Assembly (NCBI RefSeq): GCF_047495875.1
Contig: NC_092461.1
Span: 47,199,601-47,263,600 of the forward strand
Direction of reading: 5' to 3'
DNA: 64,000 bases
From: Pithys albifrons albifrons
Taxonomy: Eukaryota; Chordata; Aves; Passeriformes; Thamnophilidae
Of this stretch, positions 48,426 through 60,734 are shown piece by piece. Position numbers and translations under genes: made by a program. The notes under the pieces were generated by a model. That model did not search any database, was not told the DNA's origin, and saw only the letters and a list, made by a program, of their open reading frames with translations. Within the stretch, counting starts at the first letter, position 1, and every line of letters begins with the position of its first letter.

Positions 48426-51400
48426 GTAAACGCTGGTACAATCTGTGTATTTAATAAAGGAACAGTCTTCATGATTTTGACTTACAGATCTGACATTTAA
48501 AACACAACTTGGTGTGTTTACAAAAAACCTTCTCATGTTCTTACTTGCTTAAGCACACCCAAAAAGGTAAGGAATATATATAAATCTGTTTTAACAGTAG
48601 GTTATATTCAGTTTACTCCAGGCATCCTTGTCACTGGAGTATAAGGCAACTCAGTTTCCTATTCATCTCTTCCACCTTTTTTCTTTGCTCCTCCTATCAT
48701 TGCTTTTGTTAATGTGTACCTCAAAGCTTGAAGATTTTTTTTCCACATCCCTTACCACATCCCAAGCTCAGGAAGGCTAAAATGAGTTTTCACTGCACTG
48801 TAGAAATGAAGGTATCTTTGTAATTAACCTTATGCAATCATGTAAAAAACAGGGCAAAAACAGAAAACACATGTCTTCCATCCTTAAAAAAGATAATAAG
48901 CAAATTTTCTTATGAAGGGACCACATTCAACTGCAAACAAACTTCTTGTGGTAATAGGTGTCACAGTACTAGTGTTGCATTCACCTAGTCCCAGCACATG
49001 GGACATCCAGTCAATGGTACTGCAATAACTCTTAAAACATGAATTTTAATTATTTAAATAGGAAGTCCTTTATCTTACGAATAAAATACTGCAAAGAAGC
49101 AATACAGAATCTTTCAATGAACTCCCCGTCCACAGACACCTATTCCTCTGGAGCATGGCACCAGGCTTGACTTCAAAGCATCCTGACTGGTACCAGTGAA
49201 GGACAGAGCCTGAATGAGTGACACTTGCATTGTTGGAGAAGCCCCAGATGACAGTTCTGGTGCAAACCAGCCACAAACTCAGTATTGCTCATGAATCCAT
49301 TTATCTCTCTCCCCAGCCCAGGGTGGCACAGATGCAGGATCACGCAGGTTAACAGAAAAGATATTGAACCTGCTGGTCTGAATAGACTATGTGGACAAGA
49401 AGATACCTTAACGAGAGATGGTGTCAATGACTGCCATCAATCAAGGCTTTGATCTCTAGACAATATTAGATCTTGTCTCTAGGCAATGACAGTTCATAAA
49501 TTTAATGGCTATGCTAACAGCATTCGTTCAGGCTACAGGAAAGCTGCAGCTGAATACTTCAATAGACTGAGATAACAAGACAATAGAAGCTACTGCCCTA
49601 GGCAATCCTGCACATGATAAAACCTAAGTAAGGCAATACTTTTAATATCCCCATCTATCTTATTTGAAAAAAAATCTCTAATAGGTTCTCCATTTACCCA
49701 GGGAGAATAGAAATCAGCATACCCATTAGCTTCCACTACATCTGAAATTGCCTGAAAAAAAATCACAGATGAGCCAGCATAGCTCATTAACTCAAGGACA
49801 TTGCTACTTCTGTTGCTTCCAGGATGTATGGGCAACCTGACCACTGTTACCCAGGGCAAGCATCTTACACAACCAAGGCAGCTCACAGGCACACTAGGCA
49901 CTAAGCAACATGGACATACAAATGGTTCTGTACAGTCTGCTAAATCCAATGGGGTTTGCTTAGCTCTGATAGGCCTTGCAGACTCACTGTTCTGCACCAA
50001 TTTTCTCAGCATGCATGGCTTTGTCAGCCCTCTCTCGCTGGGTCAGAACTAGCCGAGTGCATCTTTGTTCAAACTGATGAAATCTTCCAGAAATGGGAGC
50101 ACTGAAAAGTAAGTGAAGAGAGGCTGAAGGGCTCCATGAGAGCCAGGCTGTCCTTGACATGGATGACAGACAGATCCTGCTGCATCCTAAGCAGCTCCAT
50201 TCAATGCTTCTCTCATACATTTGCATCATACATTCCATCCAAGCCTTTCCTTATCCTTTTGTCACAGGTCTCTCCCTTCCCCTGCCCTGTGAGATAAAAG
50301 TAGGCTGTTGGAGACAAGTCCTCAAACAGCCACTTTGCCAGAGACAGAAAAGGCTGTGTGGATTTTTTGGGGGTCATATTATTTTTTTTCCTTATTCTTT
50401 CAGAGCCTGCTACTTTTGCCAATATTATTTCCTAAAGAAAATCCTACACTTACTTTAATGTATGGTAGTAAAATACTACTACTGCTCTGAAAGTTCAAAA
50501 TCAACACAGTCTATGGATGCAAGAGAAGACATATCAATTAACAACATTAGAAAAACCCCACACAACAATCTAACAAATAAAAAATTAGGAGAACTCAAAT
50601 GCAGTAAAATGTTTTCCAATGTTTTCCTCTGTCAAAAATTAAACCCTCTCAACATCTAGTTCTACGTAGTTAAACTATGATATTTTGAAGCCATGTAAAT
50701 ATCACCAGTAAATAATGTTACATTATTAAACACTACTGTTGTATACAGATGTTAAAAGAAAAAAGGCAATGACAAGTTATTTACTATGTTTCTAGAAGCC
50801 TAAGGCATAGATTTATGTAAAATACACCATAGTATGATTGCTTCCTCAGAATCATTATAGTTAACATATCATATAAAACTGAAGGATTAACATGGTAAAA
50901 CAAACCTACTTAGCAAAAGAAAAGCACTGTCACAACATTATATTTTAGGCACAACACTGTATTTATAAACTTTCCCCAAAACATACTGGAACTGCCAAAT
51001 CTATGCTTGACACACAATTCATACAACCCTGCTAAGAAACAAGTAAGACCAGGCAGTGCTAGGGATGTAGGCGTGCAAATGCCATCTGAAGACATTTTCA
51101 TGGGTAAGTGCCAGTTTGGTTGTGTAACTGGAGACCTAGAACTCACATCAAGGAACAATTATATTCTCTAATACTGTGACAATGATCTAATTAATTCAAT
51201 CTTGTTGATAGATGTCCTATTTATTAGGAAATTGGCTCCATTTTATTTGAAGGCATGACATTAAAGCTATCTGGGGGCTGTGCCATGTCAAAAGAGCAGG
51301 ATTTGTGCCTGACCAATGTCTGAAAAAGTCATCCATATCATATGTCAAGAAGAAGGGTTGCTGAGCACATTGTGCCCTTTAAAATGCTATTCCAGGAAGA

Positions 51401-54269
51401 ATCAGTCACCACACAAGTTGTTTTCACAATTCACTACTGCAATTGCCTGTCCTACATTAACTCCATAAGCTAACAGGAATGATCTCATTGGGAGCACAAA
51501 ACTAAAAGAGAAAGTAGGACTAAAATATCCAGCAAGGAATCACTCACAAAACCAACCAACCAATCAAACCAAACAAAACCCTGGGATGTTATTGTGTTAG
51601 TCTTAAAGGTTAAAAATATTTTCAGGCAAAGTGACAGGTGTTCTGTGCACTTTTGCAGCTAGTCTGAATCTTTGTGCTTGCTGGAAAGTGATACATAACT
51701 AACATTTTCTTCTATTTTAAATCATCTTTTATTATTCAGCTCTTTCTGCATTCCGAGAGACTGCAGATCCTTCCTCACCTCATTTCTACTCATTTTGTAT
51801 CGCATAAATTTTCATTCTGTTGCATCTGCAGATCTTGTAGTCATTTAAATATATATCTGAACCCTGAAGGCTCAGCTGTCTGAGCTAAAGGTAGAATAAA
51901 GGTAGAGTAAAATATGTTGGGTGCTGAAAAGATGCCTTATCTAGGAAAAATGCAAATGTTTCAGCCTTTGGGAGTGACTGCTCTAAGGACTTTGAGGCAG
52001 AGCACAGAACTTGTTCCCTCTGCTCCCCAGGTGCCAGCAGCATGCTCCATACAAGCCTGGATGGGTCTTGTCCCAGCTTCATCCAAGTAGGATGGTTCTG
52101 GGCCAAAAAGGAAGGGAAGGTGCTCAGCAACCTTCTCCCTCATATATCCAGTCTGAGGCTGGAAGTAGTTTGTCCCTGAATCCTTACACACATTCATAAA
52201 TGATGCATCACTTATGAATTAATATACCATGCAGTCATAAATGCAGAGCTACTTTCTCTTTAACCACACAGTAATTCGATATTTAGAAAAATGAAACAAA
52301 AAGGCGTATTTAATTGACTTTTTGCCTGTTTTCAAGGTGCTTATGCACTCCAAGTTTGAGCCAGTGCCTGACAGCCCTCCAAGGTACAAGTACAGGTTAG
52401 GCAATTTTCATATTGAGCTGTAGGTTTTGCTGGCACAAGTAAACAAAATGCTTCCTTGTGCCATACACAGCTGATTTTGTAGTCGTTCTCCATGACTTCC
52501 AATTGACTGTAAAGGCAATGCTGGTGTATTAAACTGGAGCACTGCAGACTGGAGACCCTTCTTTATTAGCATCACAGACAGACCGCACTACCATGGCCTG
52601 ACCGCATTCTCAGTGCCTTCTTACCAGCTAGATAAACAACACTATGGAGAGACCACTTCATGGATGAGAGACTAATGTTTATGATTTTCTCCACTTTCCA
52701 GTCTCTGTGCCATGGCTGCTACTACAGTGGCCCATTAGTATTAATTGGTATAGTCTTTTATGACACACTTGACCAGTAGAAAACATTCCTGAAACACCAG
52801 TTTGTTCCAGAGGCACAGAACTCATGCAGAGACATCAGTCTAAATTAGTTCTGGGCCAGTGACCACAGAGGAAAACCCTGATATCCTCTTGTTAATTCAA
52901 TGAGCTCTTACTAGCATAATCGCAGAATATTAGCTCGAATAAGTGTAATATTATTTTTCCTAGCAGTTTAAGTATCTTTCTTTTTCATTTTTTTTCTTTC
53001 TTAAACATAATATTCAGTGTTCAGTTGGGAATATAGTTATATTCTCTACAGAATCACTGAAAAGTATTTGGCTTCTCAAGAATAATTAAGTACTTTAGCA
53101 AATTAAAAATATCAGAACACTGAGTTACTATTAAACCCCCCAAAAATTGTATAGGTCCTGTACTTTTATATTTTGATAGAAAAGAGTTTTGCTAGAGGAC
53201 ATGCATGGCTATAATATATGAGATTGTAAAGTGAGTTGCTGTTTATCTTTTTACAAAGAAGGACAAATGTGGAATATTTTTGATACATGGTCCTTTGGCT
53301 GCACCAATAAGAACACCTCATATAAAACATAAACTGCTGTATAAAAAATAAAACACTAAACCTAAAAATTTAAATACCCTTTTGTGAAGTACAAAAACTT
53401 TAGACAAATAATAAACAAACTGTAGGAAATCACGAACATCTACAACTTCAGGACATTAAAAACATCAGCTAAAGCTTGTCTCATGGCTCCTATACCAACT
53501 AAAGATTTTAGTCAGCCTGCTACAAAAAAAACCAAAAAAAAAAACCCAAAAAGAAAATGAGGTTCAGAGACTTCTGATATATGCAGCAGCAACTCCTTCC
53601 ACTCCGTGAAAGTCCATACTTTATGCAAGTAAATGGACAAAATCTGTTCTGTTGATTTAATTTTCATTTTAAAATATCAGTAAATCAAAATGAGCAAAAT
53701 TACATGCTAAAAATTTGCAATCATCTGTTATAACTCATTCTTCTTAGCCCTCAGGACTGTGTAATACCTTAAAGTTGCTGCTTCCTGACTCTTATGTGCC
53801 CGTAACAGAAGAAATGTCTTTTATCTTGAATATGCCAGTTAGGCCAGCCTCAATTAACTACTTTTAAATTCCCCTGTACTTTTGCTGTTCTTCTAGTACT
53901 GCTCCATGGAAGGACCTCCTTATGCACACTTCCAAATCTGCACTAAGCTGCTGCTGAAGTCTTTTGGTGTACTGCCTACAGCAGAGTAGCTCGGCTGAAT
54001 TCTTTCCTGAGCGTTGTTCACATTTTTTAAAGGAAAAAATAACAAAACACACAAAGGAAATAATTACTAAAAAGCACCTGTTTATTAAAAATCATCACAA
54101 TTTGGAGAGTTCAAAAGCAGATGTGGACATCATTTGGGCACTGCAGTGGTACACAACCAGAGAAAGCAGAACTTAACATTTTCAATTAAGTTAGCAAGTC
54201 ATTCAAGTTGCAAGGGGAATTCCAGTACTAGGATTGAAGCTGTTAACTCAGTGAGACTAATTTACTATT
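48426..54269. other. Nearly 6 kb without a recognised gene or repeat
   Basis: Includes a few moderately long open frames, for example minus 49590-50012 (140 codons, cysteine-rich in the middle) and minus 53864-54052. None shows a known motif or splice framing. I cannot exclude a non-coding transcript or a degraded, unnamed repeat around 49.1-50.3 kb. Confidence 0.4.
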
Positions 54270-54488
54270 TCACTGTTGGTGCAAGTCTGTTGTGACAAGA
54301 AGTGGGGGAACAAACAAGCAACTTGCATCCCCTTTTCTCCCACACACCACTCTACTCCGGCAGTACACTATACACACATACACGTCCTGCCTGGAAGGTA
54401 AGAAGCTGCCAGACTGTTCCTGCTGCCAACATAATTCCATACTTGTATTTGACTGCAGGTCAAGAGGTCCCTGGTTCAGCTGCAGGTG
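54270..54488. other. Left edge of rearranged ERV: unassigned 219 bp
   Basis: On the minus strand the pol frame stays open for about 72 codons past the last reverse-transcriptase residue I recognise, but the translation no longer resembles RT. On the plus strand the sequence near 54289-54310 (GTGACAAGAAGTGGGGG) faintly recalls a retroviral primer-binding region. This may therefore be the provirus 5' leader in sense orientation, with the inversion starting at 54489. It could equally be host flank. No 5' LTR is found to the left. Confidence 0.35.
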
Positions 54489-55392
54489 CCCCCTCCAGGT
54501 GAAAGCAAACTGTGGCCTGCACTCTGGTGCCAGAGGAATGGAGAAGAATGCATTAGCAATGTCAATAGTGGCATACCACTTTGCTGCTTTGGACTCCAAC
54601 TCATACTGGAGCTCCAACATATCTGGCACGGCAGCACTCAGCGGTGGCGTAACTTCATTCAGGCCACGATAGTCCACAGTCAGTCTCCATTCTCCATCTG
54701 ATTTACGTACAGGCCAGATAGGGCTGTTGAAGGGTGAGTGTGTTCTGCTGACCACCCCTTGGCTCTCCAGCTTCCTGATCATTTTATGGATGGGAATCAC
54801 AGCATCTCGGTTTGTACAATACTGTCGCCTATGTACAGTTGCAGTGGCCATCGGTACTTCTTGATCATTGACTCGGAGTAATCCCACAGCAGAAGGGTCT
54901 TCTGAGAGACCAGGAAGAGCAGACAACTGTTTGGACTCTCCTTCAATCACTGTGGCTACACCAAAAGCCCACCGGTACCCCTTCGGGTCCTTAAAGTGTC
55001 CTCTTTTTAAATAGTCCATACCAAGGATGCTAGGGGCTTCTGGTCCTGTCACAATGGAATGCTTTTCCCATTGGTCTCCTGTTAGGCTCATGTCAGCCTT
55101 TACCACCGACAGGTCCTGAGACCCTCCAGTAACTCCAGAAATAGACACAGTCTCTGTACTCTCATGTTCTGATGGCATTAATGTACATTGGGCACCAGTA
55201 TCTACCAAAGCTCGATATTTCTGAGGATCCGATGTGCCAGGCCATCGAACCCACACAGCCCAATAAACCCGATTATCATCCTCGTCCCTCTCCTCCTCCT
55301 GGCAGGAGGCAGGGCCCCTCTATTGTTGTTCCTGGTCGGAGCATTCTCCATCTGACGTGTGCGATGCTCTGTCAGAGGCTCCTTCATCAGCA
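54489..55392 (-). pseudogene. ERVL-type pol, inverted 5' part: gag end, protease, first part of RT
   Basis: On the minus strand, from 55256 downward, an open frame gives an aspartic protease with ALVDTGAQ (Asp at residue 19) and ILGMDYL. A linker follows, then reverse transcriptase: IHKMIRKLESQGVV, SPFNSPIWPV, WRLTVDYRGLN and TIDIANAF (first catalytic Asp, residue 232), up to FAFTWRG at residue 256 (54489). There recognisable RT stops. The YIDD active-site block that should follow is found nowhere. Upstream of the protease the frame runs back to a TAG at about 55317-55319; beyond that, up to about 55392, acidic codons look like a gag C-terminus. The segment lies head-to-head against the rest of pol, so the enzyme is broken. 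Env-less ERVL-like; an endogenous fossil. Confidence 0.88.
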
Positions 55393-57627
55393 TGGGGGGA
55401 CACAGCAGAAGAAGTTTTTGAAAAAGGACGAAAGATTATTCAGATTCTCCTCAAAGCTGGTTTTGCCATCAAAAAGAGCAAGGTCAAGGGACCTGCCAGA
55501 GAGATTCAGTTCCTTGGGGTGAAATGGCAAGATGGACGTCGCCAGATTCCAACCGATGTCATCAATAAGATTGTAGCAATGGCTCCACCGACCAACAAGA
55601 AAGAGACCCAAGCGTTTCTGGGAGCCATAGGCTTCTGGCGAATGCACATCCCAGAGTACAGCCAGATCGTGAGCCCTCTCTATTTTGTGACCCGTAAAAA
55701 GAACATTTTCCAATGGGGTCCTGAACAACAACAGGCTTTCAAGCAGATCAAGCAAGAAATCGCACATGCCGTGGCTCTTGGACCAGTCAGGACGGGACCA
55801 GATGTGAAGAATGTACTTTATTCCACAGCTGGAGATAAAGGTCCCTCCTGGAGCCTCTGGCAAAAGGTGCCTGGTGAGACACGAGGGCGACCACTTGGTT
55901 TCTGGAGCCGAAGCTACAGAGGCTCTGAGGCCAATTACACCCCTATGGAGAAGGAAATCCTAGCGGCATATGAAGGCATACGAGCAGCCTCAGAGGTAAT
56001 TGGTACTGAAGCCCAGCTTTTCCTGGCACCCCGACTACCGGTGCTAAGCTGGATGTTCAAAGGAAAAGTGCCCCCTACACACCATGCCACCGATGCCACG
56101 TGGAGCAAGTGGATTGCTTTGATTACACAACGTGTTCGAATTGGGAGCTCGAATCGCCCTGGAATTCTAGAAATTATAACCAATTGGCCTGAAGGTGGGG
56201 ACTTCAGCCTGGCAGATGAAGAAGAGGAAGAGTCAGTGAGTCGAGCTGAAGAAGCTCCACCATATAATCAGCTGCCAGATGAAGAGACGCGCTACGCCCT
56301 TTTCACTGATGGTTCTTGCCGTATCGTAGGGAGGAGCCGGAAGTGGAGAGCAGCTGTGTGGAATCCCACCCAACGGGTGGCAGAAGCCACTGAAGGGAAA
56401 GGCGAATCGAGTCAGTTCGCAGAACTCAAAGCTGTCCAATTGGCCCTAGACATTGCAGAAAGAGAAGGATGGCCAAGGCTTTACTTGTACACCGACTCAT
56501 GGATGATAACAAATGCTCTCTGGGGATGGCTAGACCGGTGGGAGAAGATGAATTGGAGGCGTAGAGGGAAGCCCATCTGGGCTGCAGATCTGTGGCAAGA
56601 CATTGCTGCCAGAGTAAAGAAGCTGAACGTGAGAGTCCGCCATGTAGATGCCCATGTGCCCAAAAGTCGAGCTAATGAGGAACAAGATAATAACAGACAG
56701 GCAGACCGAGCTGCACAGATTGAGGTGTCACAAGTAGACCTCGATTGGCAGCAAAAGGGAGAATTGTTCCTAGCTCGATGGGCCCATGATGCTTCAGGCC
56801 ATCAAGGCCGGGACGCAACCTATAAATGGGCGCGAGACCGAGGGGTGGATTTAACTATGGACACTATCTCCCAGGTTATCCGCGATTGTGAAACCTGTGC
56901 TGCCATTAAGCAGGAAAAAAGGTTGAAGCCCCTTTGGTATGGTGGACGCTGGGACAAGTATAAATACGGAGAGGCCTGGCAGGTTGACTACATCACATTG
57001 CCACAGACTAGCCAAGGTAAGCGCTATGTGCTTACCATGGTGGAAGCGACCACCGGATGGTTAGAGACATATTCAGTACCACATGCAACAGCCCGGAACA
57101 GTATCCTGGGCCTTGAGAAACAGGTCCTGTGGAGGCATGGCACTCCAGATCGCATTGAGTCAGATAATGGGACTCATTTCAAGAACAATCTAGTGGCCAC
57201 TTGGGCACGGGAGCATGGTATTGAATGGGTATATCACATTCCATATCATGCACCTGCTGCTGGAAAGGTTGAAAGGTGCAATGGACTATTAAAAACAACT
57301 CTGAAGGCACTAGGTGGAGGAACCTTCAAGAACTGGGATAAGCATTTAGCCAAGGCCACCTGGTTGGTTAACACCAGAGGCTCTGTCAATCGAGCTGGTC
57401 CTGCCCAAGCAGAATCCCTCCACACGGTAGATGGAGACAAAGTTCCAGCGATTCACCTGAGAGGCATGTTAGGGAAATCTGTCTGGATTACCCCTCCCTC
57501 GGGCCAAGACAAACCCATTCGTGGGATTGTTTTTGCCCAAGGGTCCGGAAACACCTGGTGGGTAATGAGGAAAGATGGTGAGATCCAGTGTGTGCCCCAA
57601 GGCAATCTAGCCTTGGGGAAGAACTAA
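55393..57627 (+). pseudogene. ERVL-type pol, 3' part: RT connection, RNase H, integrase (open)
   Basis: Homology begins at WGDTAEEVF, which in intact relatives follows YIDD closely, and stays open for about 744 codons. Counting from the ATG at 55357: RT thumb/connection about 13-230 (IQFLGVKWQDG, ETQAFLGA, FWRMHIPEY); RNase H about 310-455 with all four acidic residues (FTDGS D318, FAELKA E356, YTDS D380, RQAD D450); integrase zinc finger H478-H482-C511-C514; integrase core D544, D603 (SDNGTHF) and E639 (KVERCN), a D,D-35-E spacing. The C-terminal domain ends at NLALGKN. No stop or frameshift, so the copy is fairly young or was under selection until recently. The first 12 codons come from inverted sequence. 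It lacks the RT catalytic half and cannot make a working polymerase. No env or dUTPase follows. Confidence 0.92.
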
Positions 57628-57942
57628 TGATGTGCTTTGAGTTGTGTTTTGCAGGAAACCAGACACGAGATGAGAAAAACCCAAACAAAGCCGGTACTGG
57701 TATCCCATGATGTCCAACGATAAGGCAGCCCTAAACTGTGGACTAGGCCTCAACTTGGAACTGTGACTCTAACCAAAAGGCAATGGACTAAAGCTGAACT
57801 GATGCTGGTGTTGATCCTTGATGACAAGACATCTGCCTTGAAGGACCGCATATGGACTATATATATATATCTGTGGGATATAAGCAAATGCAATAATACA
57901 AAGATTGCGTGGAAAGACCAGTGTGGAATAAGGGGTGGAGAA
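57628..57942 (+). other. Provirus 3' non-coding region with polypurine tract
   Basis: 315 bp between the integrase stop and the LTR, too short for env, consistent with an ERVL-type element. It ends in a purine run AAGGGGTGGAGAA (about 57930-57942) directly before the LTR TG, as needed for plus-strand priming. Confidence 0.8.
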
Positions 57943-58472
57943 TGTAATGGTTTGACCCATGGCTTCCCCAGTAACCATTGTATCTAAGGAAGTTACAAGT
58001 ATTCCACACGTGTCTTCCACGTAGCAGTGGGGGAGTGGTTTTGTTTCTTTTTTTCCCTTTCCTTGGCTGAGGAGCTGGAGGGAGGTGGTTGAAGCCTGGT
58101 CCCTCCGGTGCCTGGTGTTTCTCCTGTCCTGGGTGAGATTGTTTCATTCTTGTTCCCCTTCCTTGAGGTTTTTAATTGTGTTTCTTTTGATTCATTCGGT
58201 TTCTTTGGGTTGGGTTGGTGTCTTCCCTATTTCCCAGCTAATCAATCCCCTTTTCTCCCTTCCCCTCTCCCCTGGGAGGTGGGATCCTATGTGTTGTGTA
58301 TACAGTGTGGTTTGTAAATGTTAGTAAATATAATTTATTCTTTTTATTCAGTTCAGTTTCTTTAGAGTGCGTTTCTTTTCAGTTTTTTTTTTCTTTCCTT
58401 TGCTGGGAAGGTTCTGGGGGGGAGAAGGGGGGCCAGTCCAGGGTTGGCAACAGCTAGGCCAAACCTGCGACA
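57943..58472 (+). mobile_element. 3' LTR of the ERVL-type provirus, 530 bp
   Basis: It starts TGTAATGGTTTG right after the polypurine tract and ends CAAACCTGCGACA, with inverted termini. An AT-rich segment around 58316-58350 (TTAGTAAATATAATTT) may hold the polyadenylation region. No matching 5' LTR exists to the left of the pol segments, so age cannot be read from LTR divergence. Confidence 0.85.
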
Positions 58473-60734
58473 AACTCCTAACACAACACCTTTCTGTAAG
58501 TGAAACAAATTTCTCCCTTACCCATTCAGCCTCCTGAATAGCATTATGCAGAAAAAATGGACCAGATTCTGCTTAAAGCTTTGATGAAGCAAACTCAGAG
58601 TAAATTTTAAGAACACTGACAGCTTGTGCAGATTTGTACCTTTACCTACGCACACAACTGAAGATAGTAGTTCCGAGTGTATTTGTATTATACATAAACT
58701 ATTATATAGTTTTGTATCTGTCCCTAAGTTTTTTACAGCTTACTTGTTTCTAAATTATCTGTGTTCATAAATTCTACAGGGCTAAACAGAAGGCATTTAA
58801 TCTAATTTGATAATCAGATTTGTAGGCATTCGTGCTTTGAAGTGGTTAACTGGGTAACAGCTAATTTCCCTGTGGGATGTGCAATGCACTAACCTCTCCT
58901 CCCCCTGAATGATGGCAGCATATAAATGTCTGCTGCATTTGAGAAACTCTTAAATTACTAAACATTAAGAAACACTAATAACTTGACTGGTGTCATGCAT
59001 AACTTATTATGAAGAGACTAATGTAGTCTGTATCAGAGCATGTCTGCGACCTCTGAATTTATTTGGATTTCTTCCCAACTTCAGTGACTTCTGCTAGGAT
59101 TTCCACCTGATGCAAACTACCAGGCTGCCAGTAGCACCACTTACCAGGAAACTGTACTACTCTAGTTAGGAGAGTCTGCCCTTGCATATTTGTAGAGTTG
59201 CTCAAAAGCAATAACCAGAAATGTGAGCTAGAATCAGGAACAAGGAATGATATAAAACAGCAGAGCAAACAATCTGCCTTGCAAAGAAACTAACTTACTC
59301 GTTGTTACTGTCAACGTTATGAAAATGAAGGGGATCAGCATTCATACAACAGAGGGAAGCTACCCACTTATTTTAGCCCGTGGTCACAGTGACTGAATTT
59401 GAATTTCATGGAAGTAGTTCAGTTCACTTGAACAGGAATTTGTGTATACTTCAATACAAAATGTAGAGCATTGCAGAACTGAAAGACAGACTCTTGTTTT
59501 CTAAAGAAATTAATAAGCTTATCAATTTCAACAGCCTTTTTGGTATGGTTTTGATAGGAAAGGTAGTGACAAATTGCTTGACCCTGCTTGCACCAGTGAA
59601 ACAAAATCTCCTGAAAAAAATTTAAATCATACCAGAATAAACAGAAATTATCTCTATTGAGTAGTTTGAGCTGAACATGTTTGTGTGTTATTGATTGGGA
59701 TTACAACTGTTTGTTGGATTATAGCCTAAACAGACCAAAACCATGCTCTTTTTAAATCACTTAAATGCAACAAGATGTTGATTTAAACCCCCTACCCACC
59801 AACAAATACTAGAGCTGTTTACAAAGCATGCTTCTATCAGGTTGTGTTAACTAAGAGAAGCAACAGGTTTCATGTCTTTATCTTGCATACAATATCCCAC
59901 TTTTTCAAGTGAAGAAGGACCCACTTCAAAATCACAGAAAATATCATAATGGCATGTAAGGACTCCCATAAACTTCAAGAGAAATAGCACAAATTAGAGT
60001 GTTTACAGAAACTTACAGAAAGAAAGCATAATTCTTCCTTAATTGTTGGCCGTGAATTTAAAACTGACCAAAAAAAAAAAAAAAAAAAGGAAGAAAAAGC
60101 CAAACATCAACATACCTTCCATACTTGAATATGAGAACTGTAACTTCCAAGAGTGGGAAGACTTCTTGTCTGTTTCTTTATATCCTTACCCCTTGGAAAC
60201 AACCAGCTCTGGTAGAGGAAATACAAGTATAAAACTGAAAGTATATTGTTTCCCCCACCATCCATTATCTTAGCAGATTATGGCTTTTCCCTGAGTGGGA
60301 TATGCACAGGGGGGCAGCTTGTTTCAAGCAATGAAATCCAATTACACTTTTACTGAAGATCCTGTTTTTATTAACATACAGGAATACAGCTAAAGAAGAA
60401 ATTTAAAATTTTTAATCATTCTGTATTACTTTGATCAGTTCTTCCTGAATATACTGTAAGAGAGTCCGATTTATGTAATTTTCTCTCGGTATGATGGTGG
60501 ACGGCATGCCAAAAGGTTTATTATGCTAATATGTCTACAGTATCAGCAAACAACTGTCATTAGTTGGCTAACAAACTCCTCTGAGTTGCAAATACCTTCT
60601 TTCATTAATATTAATTTCCTCACTAGGATGGGATCACATTCCTAAGTATTTTTCCACGTAAGTCACTCCACCAGGATCATCACAGATGTCACCAATAAAT
60701 TTAACTTGCCTTCAAATAGCATTATTTGATGCTG
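58473..60734. other. AT-rich sequence without recognised features
   Basis: A poly-A tract of about 19 lies at 60070-60088. Otherwise no gene, LTR or LINE signature recognised. Confidence 0.45.

Noticed and set aside
49590..50012. 140-codon minus-strand open frame
   Set aside because: No recognised motif, no splice framing, and no start context that stands out. Kept only as a note in the spacer entry.
54289..54310. Primer-binding-site-like GTGACAAGAAGTGGGGG
   Set aside because: Resemblance is loose and no LTR end precedes it. Used only as a weak hint for orientation of the left edge.
54244..58477. AACTC at 54244-54248 and 58473-58477 as a target-site duplication of the provirus
   Set aside because: The left copy is not followed by an LTR terminus and no 5' LTR exists, so the five-base match is most likely chance.
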